Assembly: GCF_910596095.1 (NCBI RefSeq)
Contig: NC_056533.1
Coordinates: forward strand, 29,734,662-29,798,661
From: Thunnus maccoyii
Lineage: Eukaryota; Chordata; Actinopteri; Scombriformes; Scombridae
DNA length: 64,000 bases
Direction of reading: 5' to 3'
The position numbers and the translations under genes are program-made. The notes under the pieces are model-generated. The model saw only the letters and a list, made by a program, of their open reading frames with translations. It had not been told where the DNA came from and ran no database searches. How positions within the stretch are numbered: the stretch's first letter is position 1; each line of letters starts with the position of its first letter. Of this stretch, positions 56,501 through 64,000 are shown in pieces.

Positions 56501-59500
56501 AAAGAACAAATGTCAAACAACAGTTTATAATCTGGATTTCATATCACCTGTCAGATGAAAAGTTTGCAACATCAGCCTTCATTAAGAGCTTCACAAACAT
56601 GAGTTTCTTCAACTGTAATCATGGAACTGAAGTGAAAACATCAAAATCACCTAAACAGGATTTTTCTAAGAAGTTTTTTATGTGTTTCGCTTCTTGGTAT
56701 CTCGGTGGATGATATAAGACATGAGAATTCCTTGGCTTGAGTTGTCTGGCACTTTGAAGTAGCAGCAGAAATGCAGGAAACTGGTTACTTTCACTCTTCC
56801 TCTTGGAGGAGCCTTCTAAACAGCTTCCAAACACATCTTCCCTAGGAATTTTACAGACACAAATGTTAACATTCCTACAGATGTGTATATGAAATAATGG
56901 GTTGATGGTACGGAATCGAATTTATTTGTATTATTAAAACAAGAAACAGAAAAATGCCTGGTTTCACACTGCAGCAGGCTACATCATAAGATCCACCTCA
57001 CAATGGAAAAAAGAGGGAGAAGGAAGGAGTGTGTGTGTGTGTGTGTGTGCAAGAATGTGTGTGTTTTTATGTGTTTGCGAGCGAGAGCCCCGTTGTGTTC
57101 GACTGTAAAGCCCATGTCTGGCGATAACGCAGCCCTCTGATGGCAGAGATAGTCGAGACGCCAGCTTAAATGTGGCTTGCTGGATTGAAGTTGCCCTGTA
57201 ATGATAGTTGTCTCAAACAACACAGAACCTACCATTTGCAGCCAGGGAGGGGTGTTTTCTTTTCTTCCCTTATTTTATTTTATTCCTACTTTTTTAGAAC
57301 TTTAGGAGGAAATTTGAGGAAGTGGAATCAAAACAAAGCATCTTAGAGGCGACCGACAATGGTCAGTAGCTGAATTCTATCCTCGCTTCTCGTCCCTCTG
57401 TCCCCCTCTACACCTCCCCTACTCCCTCTCCCCAACCCACACACTTCTTTCAGCACAGTGGAAGAGTCTAATAACTGGAGGGGAATCTAATCCTTGGCAC
57501 TGGATGAAAGACGAGGGTCTCCCTCCCTCCCTCTCTTTCTCACAGTCTCTTTCTCTCCCTTCATTTTTTTCCGTGGATGCTGGTTATGCTTGGCAGGTTC
57601 TCTCTCTCTCTCTTTCTCCCTCTCATTTTCCCGCTCCCTCTTTCACTCAGTTTTTTTTAATTTTTACTCTTTTACTTCCCCTTTTTTCCCCAACTTTCTC
57701 CCTCTCAGTGCAGGTTAAGGTTGGCAGGAGGGAGACTCCGCTCCTCCAACTAGAGAAGGGGAAAGAAGAGAGTTTAAAGGAATAGTTCAACAGTTTCGGA
57801 AATGTGATTATTCACTTTTTTTCTGTTAAATATGACGCCACAGGAAGTGGATGACTCTGACTTTGTCAGGTGTGGTAGTGTCCTGTCATCACTGTGAGGT
57901 TGCCAGGCAAGTCCCTGCATCCCGTCAAAAGACAGTCTGGCACGAAACTTCCCACCATAACACCTTCATTTTTCATTTCTCCAATTTGGTTTTTGTGCGG
58001 ATTAAATGAACAAGATATAACATATCATATAACTTGTGAGCTTCAGGCAAATTTTTTTACATTTCCCCTTGTTTCCTGGCTTTATGCTAAGCTAAGCTGC
58101 TGGCTGTAGCTTCATATTTATTGCACAGACATGAGAGGGGTCTAAATTTTCTCATCTAACTTTCTGCAAGAAAGCGATTAAGCACATTTTCCATAATTCC
58201 AAAATATTCCTTAAACATATATTCATTTATGATTCAAGCTGATAAAAAAAAAACACAGAGGAGTAAAAGAAAGAGGAAAGATGAGCGGTGCTGTCGTTTG
58301 AAGCTCAGGTTCAATATTCTGTGGGGTGCCGGCAGGAAACTGAGTGTCTGACCTCTGAACTTAGATTGCCACTGCTTTGTGTCAGCCCAAAAACAAAACT
58401 AGTCCTGAGTTGTTTTATTACAGCAAGTAGCAATAAGTATACATTCAGCTTACCTCCCCACTGTTGTTCAGGCTTTAGAGAAAAACATCCATGAAGTGTA
58501 CCGGGTGTTTCGGTGAGATTGGCACTAAGAGACAGTGATTTTGAAATGAAATAACAAAGGCTACTTATCTAATTGGTAAACAGAGCTGTTAAATGGTGGT
58601 TGGCTTAAATGCTTGCAGGACGCTGTAATTGCTGCCAGCCCTCACATACAGATGAACAAGCAGGCACGCACACACAGAGGTTTTCGACTTCCTCCGCTCG
58701 AACATAAACATACTGATAACCTCCAGTTTGAACCCGTCTTTAAAAATTCCATTGAAGAAGCTGGTTGCCCACCCGCTCCTTCCTCCTCCCTCCTCGTCTG
58801 CGCTCCCTCGTTCTCACACAAGCTCATTATACCTTTAGTTGGATGATAGCCAGACTGAGCATGATGACACTAAAGACTGTGCCAGAAACATTAAACATGA
58901 CATGCTGTACCACTCGGGCTGTCAAACAACAGTGGAAATACTGATTTATCATATTTTTTAACATAATATCAGTTAATCCTCAGTGAAAAAAAAAATCCAC
59001 TGTAGGACTATGGTGCTAATGCTTAACGTGAAATATAGCTGTCTGTGTTTTTATGGGTTTATAGACATAGCTACACATGTAAGATAACACGAAAGAGAAA
59101 CAGAAAATACATAAGCAGACAGAGAAACTTAGTGCCTAGTAACCGAAAACAAACTCAAATATGATACATTAAAGAATAAAATCATAAATGGTAAATGAAT
59201 AAATAAGTAAACATGTAAATGAGCAAACAAGCACACTCTTGTAAATGTTAAATAGTCACTTCAAAGTATAACGATAAAGTTTTTGAAGCTTCTTTTGGCA
59301 TCATATTCTTGAGATTCGGCCTTTAGATGCTCTCTCTGTCTGTGATATGAATACTCGGTGCATTAGAAACTTAAAAGCTAGGATTTAATACTAGATTCTG
59401 TGCTGCACCCTTCATTATATGATAGAAATTAAAGTGCACTATGTCTAAAAAACCCTAAAAAAGTCCCAAGTTTGTTTTATGTCTTCTTTGGGAATTAATT

Positions 59501-59608
59501 TGATCGTGAGCTCATAAAGTCTCCCTGTGTTTCCCCAGACATGTTTGTGTTGCCTTATTACAGGGAAGAGCATGGCTTGTAAAAGTGTGTAAGTTTGTGT
59601 GTGTGTGT

Positions 59609-59682
<74 letters not shown>

Positions 59683-62600
59683 AAGAGAAGGAGAGAAAGA
59701 GAGAGATCCTGCTAGCTGAGCAGCCTGCTCTCTTATTGGAGAGCTGTAAAAACTCCAGACCGCAGGAGTTGCCAGCCCGGAATTCACTAATGACACACGT
59801 GGGCCTCAGATGAGAAGTGCAATTTTGTGTGTGTGTGTGTGTATGTGTGTATGTGAGTGTGTGTTATAGTCATACTGTTTGCATCAGAAGGCCCAATTTG
59901 TGTGTATACATGTGCATGTGTGAGGCCCTATCTCATCATCTAATGTGTGTGTGTGCTTGTATTTGCGTACACATCTCCTCCTCCTCCTTCTCCTCCCAGC
60001 GCCCCCGTACCACCCCTCTTTTACCCATCCCCCTCCTCCCCCCCCCGGAATGAAAATGGCCGCTGTGCAAACATAACACACCTAGCCTAATCTCGGTCCT
60101 GGTTTCACCCAAACGCAGCTTGTTAATGGGAGGAGGGCAGCCATTCTGGCCCCTGGTGGATGAAGAGGGGGTGCTCGCTGGAATATGAAAGGAATGGGGC
60201 CACAGGCACATGGGTCTTTAAATCCTCTGTGTCAGTAGAGTCTCTGGAACAAAATAATGGCATCACTCTGTGTGGGAGTTAATGTGAGCTGATAGCATGA
60301 GGGCTGGGGGGTCAAGGGTTCACGGGCTTGCGCTAGGTTGACAGAGAGCTGAATGCTTCCCTCCGCCTCCCCCCCACTCCCCTCTCTGTTGCCCTCCACC
60401 TTCCCCTCTTTAACTCTGGACCTGAAGGAGTGTGTTATGAGGAGAGATGGTGAGAGATGTCAGTGGAGGAAGTGGGCTGTTCAGTGTTGACAGTTTTAAC
60501 CCCTTTTTCAAAATATACAGACGGGTGACAAATTAAAGGAAAAGTCTGAATAAATGGAGAAATATAAGAAATGACGCTTCCGCACAAGGCAAGGGGTCAG
60601 TGAATGGTTTGATAGTATAAATAGAGTATAAATATGATGTGAATTATTTGCTGTGGCCTTGAAAGTAAACAGATCTTTTGGTCGTGCTAACCTGGAATTA
60701 TGCTTCTGCAAAGAAACGCCTCTGCGGAGAAGGGTGTTATGCGTAAAGCGAGGGTTCGAAGAGGAGGCGACACACATGCCTCCTAAATCTCAATAACACG
60801 TCATACAGTTGAGTGTCAAGCTGCTTGCTTTGACTCCCGTCCTGTCAGAAGGGGGGGTTGAAAACAAAGAAGAAAACGACATAAACGTTAAAGCTTACAA
60901 AACATGTTCAAGTAAGGATCTCAGAACGACCCCCATGTACGTTCGCCTACGTGCAGCCCGGAGAAGCACGTTTCAACCTTTAGACAACACTCTCCTACGC
61001 CATCATCAAAACACTAAATGAGGGAATATCTTTCGCAGGAATGGTGTTCACCCCTCCCATAGAGTTCCAGTAAAGACTTGAAGAATCTATTCCCAGGAGC
61101 ACTGATGGTGTTCTTATGGCTCATAGTGGCGCAACACCTTACTAAGACACTTAAGTTGTTGTTTTTTTCGTTTAATTTGTCACCCGTCTGTAGGTCTACA
61201 AGTCAAAGCTTGTACTGAAGTTTGCACATCAAGCAATGGGAGAAATTATTTTGTTTCGCAAGGTAGAATAAAAATTTGAAACTCCTACGACCTGCGTGTT
61301 GCTGTTGTGAGCTAAAATGTATCATTGCTTTGAAGAATGCATGAGTAAGTTACAGTGTGAGACGAGGGGTGGGCTTGTAAGTCTTGTTTTGAGCATCGAT
61401 ACTAGCATGAATAGGATCAATACTGCTGTGTTCATGCTGCAATTACTTTGTTAGTTTAGACAATCAAAACTGTAAACGTTTGCTATTTTCCGTTAAAAAG
61501 GTCCAACTGAAATTAATTTTTTTGTCTACTACAGCACACAGCTCTGTAAATCACTTGTTCTGTGTTCTGCTTTGAGGAAAAATCAGAAACCAAAAGGGAG
61601 AAATTTATATTTTAAAATTATTTGATTTCATGATGGTACCCACTAGTTTTACATTATTTTGATTAATAACTGTTTCACCATCCACTTATGTAAGCTTGAC
61701 ACAGCAAATCAAATCTAGCATAAAGTGATAACATGGTGTTCAATCATAGTCAGAGCAGACGGTCACACTGAGCCTGATAGCAGCCGGCTGCACAACGCAA
61801 GAGCCAAAACAACCCACAAAACCTTTCCTGCTAAAGTTTTCTTCTTATCTAAACTTATAAACAAAAGCCTTGTTGAACGAGCCACCAAACAAATGTTCAC
61901 TGGGGAAAAGTGCACCGCTAACGTTAGTTAGCAGCTTAGAAAGCTAATTAGCTGTTTAGCTGCAGCACATTAAACAGCATGTTAACATACTTGAAAAATT
62001 AGATGTTGGTTTGGTTGTTGCTCTTCAAAATCCCTGTTAGCGACATGCTGTCTGTCCATGACTCGTGTCTACAGAAGTTTGTTTACTTTGTCTCCATTCC
62101 ATAAATAGTATGAATAAACATGTATTGTTTGCTAAAGCATTTGGTGATAATGAAAATGAATTTAGACGTAGCCCATTAATGTTGGCTCTGGCTCTACATG
62201 GCTCTCCCCTACATGATAGTACATTATCTGCTTTGAATGATTAAGTTATTGATACTGAGTGTTCTGTATTACTTACTGTGTCAAAACTAATTTTGTGTTA
62301 TCGCCCACTCCTACTGAGAATGGAGAAAAGACTGAGCATGTTTGCTCATGTTTTCATAAAGACTTCTTTTCCCATCCTCCCTTCTTCCTCCTCCTTAAGA
62401 TAACATCATTCTCCTCCCTTTATGACAAATAAAAGTTGTAAAAAAATTGCAGTAAAGATTTACTAATACAAACATGAATTCTTCTTCTTTTATTCCCCTC
62501 AGACACTGGTACCTCCCTTGGTTCCTCGACCTCCGGCGGACATCGCTCTCACTGGTGCAGCGTTGCCTACTGGGAACAGCGCACACGCGTGGGTCGCCTT

Positions 62601-63143
62601 TATCCAGCCTACGAGCCCTCGCTCAGCATCTTCTATGACCTACCTCAGGGAACAGGCCTCTGCCTCGGCCAGCTCCATGCCAACGCCTACCACAGTCGCC
62701 GTGACGACCCAGGCAGCCACGGCACATCAGGACTTCACGGCCACCACAGCCGTGGAGGTGGAGGGAACAGCAGCAGCAGCAGTGTGCAACAGATACGCAG
62801 TAAAATCGGCTTCGGCATCGTGCTGAGCCGTGAGCCGGATGGAGTGTGGGTGTACAATCGCAGCCAGCACCCGGTGTTTGTCCACTCACCCACTCTTGAC
62901 CCGCCCAGTGCTCGAGGGCTGAGCGTGAAGAGGGTGATGCCGGGCTTTTCCCTCAAGGTGTTTGACTATGAGCGCTCCAGCTGGATGGCGGAGCACGGCG
63001 TGAAGCCTGAGAGCCAGGAGGGGCCCTGGGACCCCCACAGTGTTCGCATCAGTTTTGCTAAAGGATGGGGCCCCTGCTACTCCAGACAGTTCATCACCTC
63101 CTGCCCGTGCTGGCTGGAGGTGCTACTCAACAACCACAGATAG
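42475..63143 (+). CDS. smad6: smad6: inhibitory SMAD (4 coding exons, 504 aa)
   Basis: SMAD6 is an intracellular antagonist that blocks BMP receptor and SMAD1/5 signalling. Exons 42475-43216, 44628-44681, 45186-45263 and 62503-63143 join in frame, every junction in phase 1. The N-terminus [18 protein letters not shown] is diagnostic. TVTCCLF and [17 protein letters not shown] precede the degenerate MH1 region, which ends [13 protein letters not shown] (about residue 247). The linker has the Smurf-binding PPPPY (250-254). MH2 runs from HWCSVAYWE (308-316) to the C-terminus [14 protein letters not shown], without the SSxS phosphorylation tail, as in inhibitory SMADs. Odd points: the linker lacks PLDLS, and 40 residues (350-389) replace about 12 in human SMAD6. 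Probably the more derived of two teleost copies. Confidence 0.95.
43217..44627. other. smad6: smad6 intron 1
   Basis: 1.4 kb. It contains GGCGCCAGAC at 44105-44114, a GC-BRE core abutting an AGAC SMAD half-site, in a GC-richer patch (44090-44260). A short TG tract lies at 44280-44306. No repeat or gene recognised otherwise. Confidence 0.45.
44628..44681 (+). CDS. smad6: smad6 exon 2: linker with PY motif
   Basis: 54 nt; acceptor GTTGTATTTTCCAG, donor GTGAGT. It encodes [23 protein letters not shown] is the binding site for Smurf WW domains. Confidence 0.95.
44895..45110. repeat. Fragment of the GCAACTAATGATTGTTTTCATTATCG repeat in smad6 intron 2
   Basis: It begins GGGATGCAACTAATGATTGT then TTTCATTATCGAT. 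Same family as 16730-17060, diverged. Confidence 0.5.
45186..45263 (+). CDS. smad6: smad6 exon 3: linker
   Basis: 78 nt; acceptor TTTACCAG, donor GTGAGT. It encodes DSTLSYTET, conserved among SMAD6 proteins, then a diverged [17 protein letters not shown]. Confidence 0.92.
45590..46080. other. smad6: GC-richer patch at the start of smad6 intron 3
   Basis: It contains GGGGGTCTGGGGTCTCTCGC and CTATCTAGATGCCGC, giving several GTCT SMAD half-sites, and long pyrimidine-rich stretches. Overlapping ORFs on both strands are low complexity. Possible intronic regulatory DNA. Confidence 0.3.
46522..46557. repeat. Perfect 15-bp hairpin, 6-nt loop
   Basis: CTAACTTTACACCAA (46522-46536) is followed after TCATCG by its exact reverse complement (46543-46557), in AT-rich DNA of smad6 intron 3. 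Confidence 0.9.
46560..50200. other. smad6: smad6 intron 3, left-central part
   Basis: Mostly unremarkable AT-rich intron. A (GT)n tract lies at 47697-47765. 49640-49900 is GC-richer. A palindromic CATATGTTAAC-like patch lies at 48835-48930. No coding exon recognised. Confidence 0.4.
47697..47765. repeat. (GT)n microsatellite
   Basis: About 69 bases of GT with single-base interruptions (CT, AG, GC). Confidence 0.95.
50220..50460. promoter_or_regulatory. smad6: Possible conserved non-coding element in smad6 intron 3
   Basis: A unique, GC-balanced stretch with TCTAAGTCTGGATGGGTCCT, GCTGGCGCGCG and CCCATTAACCATTTGCCATT, unlike the flanking repeats. The call rests on composition alone. Confidence 0.25.
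50938..51325 (+). repeat. Dispersed repeat, CATGCTAAC / TCATCCTGTGAGGG family
   Basis: It contains GATTCATCCTGTGAGGGACA, CCGTACCAAATTTCATGGCA and GTCTGGACCAAAGTGGTGGA. Best-preserved copy of the family in the window. Confidence 0.65.
51500..52020 (+). repeat. Probable dispersed repeat with GGGGTTCGCATCC box
   Basis: It contains AGAGACCGGGGTTCGCATCC followed by TTAGTCCTGTGTGTGTGTTT and TTAAGGTTAGTGAATGATTG, phrases I associate with a common fish repeat. The GGTTCGCATCC resembles a polymerase III B box, so a tRNA-related SINE origin is possible. Confidence 0.4.
52021..55470. other. smad6: smad6 intron 3, central part
   Basis: AT-rich intron with (GT) at 53383-53411, (AC) at 53533-53556, a pyrimidine-rich run at 52890-53080, and a minus-strand 151-codon frame (54249-54704) that starts with TTG and resembles nothing. 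No gene recognised. Confidence 0.4.
55480..55750 (+). repeat. Common fish repeat, TTTTATTTGTATAGCCCAAT family
   Basis: It contains AGTTTTATTTGTATAGCCCA, GCAGGGGGCTTTACAATATG, TTTGAAGAAACCTCAGGAAG and TTAGGACGGACGGAGATGCA in the expected order. Confidence 0.7.
56216..56254. repeat. Near-perfect 39-bp palindrome
   Basis: CCTCATTCTGAGTT (56216-56229) and AACTCAGAATGAGG (56241-56254) are exact reverse complements around an AT-rich 11-base centre that itself pairs except at one position. Confidence 0.9.
57515..57712. repeat. Homopyrimidine-rich tract
   Basis: About 200 bases dominated by C and T (CTCCCTCCCTCCCTCTCTTT and similar) in smad6 intron 3. ORFs through it are artefacts. Confidence 0.75.
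57775..58215 (-). repeat. Dispersed repeat, AAAGGAATAGTTCAACA family
   Basis: The left end is AAAGGAATAGTTCAACAGTT. The centre contains TTTATGCTAAGCTAAGCTGC and TGGCTGTAGCTTCATATTTA, and the right end CCATAATTCCAAAATATTCC. A short, oppositely oriented fragment lies at 35276-35396. Confidence 0.65.
58216..60515. other. smad6: smad6 intron 3, right part, with GC-richer patches
   Basis: Includes a (GT)n(GA)n microsatellite at 59597-59706 and (GT) at 59825-59850. 60050-60350 is GC-richer and unique, with AATGAAAATGGCCGC and AATGGGGCCACAGGCAC, possibly regulatory. No coding exon recognised. Confidence 0.4.
59597..59706. repeat. Compound (GT)n(GA)n microsatellite
   Basis: About 48 bases of GT pass through TTGA into about 60 bases of GA/GAAA. 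Confidence 0.95.
60518..61190. mobile_element. 673-bp non-autonomous mariner-type element (MITE)
   Basis: The two ends are inverted copies of CAGACGGGTGACAAATTAAA (20 of 20 identical), then one mismatch, then GAAAA at both ends. The element is flanked by TA on each side (60516-60517, 61191-61192), the Tc1/mariner target. The interior has no transposase. Confidence 0.85.
61193..62502. other. smad6: smad6 intron 3, 3' end
   Basis: AT-rich. A patch of AGCTAATTAGC / TTAGCTGC words lies at about 61920-61990, resembling repeat debris. Otherwise nothing recognised up to the exon 4 acceptor. Confidence 0.4.
62503..63143 (+). CDS. smad6: smad6 exon 4: MH2 domain and stop
   Basis: 641 nt; acceptor TATTCCCCTCAG, stop TAG at 63141-63143. 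It encodes the MH2 domain with [60 protein letters not shown] and the terminal [13 protein letters not shown]. An insert rich in Gly, His and Ser ([18 protein letters not shown], then five Ser) separates the first two conserved blocks. Confidence 0.97.
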
Positions 63144-63317
63144 CACACAAACACTCTCACAGATACACAGGAGGTTTCCTGACCCAGTATCCTAATTGTA
63201 ATCTACCTAGATTTAATATAAAATTTATATATTATATAAAATATATTATACATGTAAATACTTGAGTCATTTTTACAATGCAATTATTTATGTATAGTGT
63301 AATGTGTATATAGACAA

Positions 63318-63323
63318 AATAAA
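63318..63323 (+). terminator. smad6: Candidate proximal smad6 polyadenylation signal
   Basis: AATAAA 175 bases after the stop codon, in an AT-rich 3' UTR. Confidence 0.4.
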
Positions 63324-63476
63324 AAGGAACAAGAATATGCACTTTTGATTCTATATATGCATTGCAGAGTTTCTCAGCATCATTTTGCAAATATAAACTG
63401 TAAAAATAAGACGAACCTGGTCTATGTTCTCATGATTTAGCAATTCCATCAAAAAGTATGCCATACACTCATTGTC

Positions 63477-63482
63477 AATAAA
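63477..63482 (+). terminator. smad6: Candidate distal smad6 polyadenylation signal
   Basis: AATAAA in GTCAATAAAGTATTTGTATT, about 330 bases past the stop, followed by TGGTGGTCTC and GTGCTTTTACC, plausible GU-rich downstream sequence. Confidence 0.5.
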
Positions 63483-63519
63483 GTATTTGTATTAAATGAA
63501 GCTTTATCTGGTGGTCTCA

Positions 63520-64000
63520 AGTGCTTTTACCCGACGCTCTTTGATAAGTCAGCGACATGCAAAGTTCCTCATCGATGAATGGCATATTTAGCAACGTTTT
63601 ATCAAGGAAAACACTTTTCCTGGCTGTTTTCTTCCAGAGCAAACACAGTTCTGTTTCAAAATGGATGCTGTTTTTAAGGTTTAAAAGATGATTGAAATGT
63701 GTTCTGTGTGTATGAACTGCCATGAACCATGAACAACATGGAGAAAAATGCTGCTGAGTGTGGATAAGTGGATAAGATGGTGAGGACAAACCTCAATTTA
63801 TTAGTGTTGCCAAAAAGGACATTTTTGTGGGTGACACATAAGATTAAATTAACACTGAATATCCACCACAGGCTCTAAAGACTGTTTGTTGGTCTTGTAG
63901 GTTTTAAGATATTTTGATATGCCATATTTGCTTATTCGTTAACACTTTTCAAACATCCTTTATGCACTAGTGGTGCAATTTACATTTTAATTGGTCTTGT
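63520..64000. other. Intergenic sequence downstream of smad6
   Basis: No gene, repeat or RNA recognised. A 90-codon minus-strand frame (63517-63789) has no family resemblance. Confidence 0.4.

Overview
This is nuclear DNA of a teleost fish, probably a percomorph. Four intron-containing genes read as fish orthologues: GT-AG introns, vertebrate-length proteins and fish-type residues. The AT-rich non-coding DNA is packed with dinucleotide microsatellites and with dispersed repeats that I recognise as typical of spiny-rayed fish genomes. There is no sign of prokaryotic or viral genome content. || Layout. (1) 1-1.8 kb, minus strand: the 5' end of rlbp1 (CRALBP, 11-cis-retinal carrier), with a non-coding first exon, a tiny start exon and the first two exons of the conserved protein. 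The rest of the gene lies to the left of the window. (2) 2-8 kb: intergenic, made largely of repeats, including a short element with inverted ends next to the rlbp1 promoter, a 78-bp Tc1-type foldback and a triple-nested repeat. (3) 8.1-13.4 kb, minus strand: complete slc39a1 (ZIP1 zinc importer), 4 coding exons, 304 aa. (4) 15.5-22.5 kb, plus strand: complete tmem208 (ER membrane protein of the SND targeting route), 6 exons, 173 aa. Its first intron holds a decayed IS630/Tc1-type transposon on the opposite strand. (5) 22.5-41.8 kb: about 19 kb without a recognisable gene, holding repeats, microsatellites and GC-richer islands that may be regulatory. (6) 41.8-63.5 kb, plus strand: complete smad6 (inhibitory SMAD), 4 coding exons, 504 aa, with a CpG-rich first exon and a 17-kb third intron. 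(7) 63.5-64 kb: intergenic, nothing recognised. || The four genes do not form a pathway; they are ordinary vertebrate neighbours, each with its own promoter. || Most interesting observations: smad6 lacks the CtBP-binding PLDLS motif and carries an enlarged Gly/His/Ser-rich insert inside MH2, so it looks like a derived paralogue. A palindromic SMAD site (GTCTAGAC), spaced from a GCCGCC box as in BMP-response elements, sits about 2.4 kb upstream of its start codon. The last tmem208 exon is preceded by a TG repeat instead of a pyrimidine tract, and its start codon is overlapped by an upstream ORF. The transposon in tmem208 has lost its second catalytic Asp. Two near-perfect hairpins lie in smad6 intron 3. 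An exact 6 x 33-bp tandem repeat lies about 1.3 kb upstream of smad6. I found no wholly new multi-gene system.
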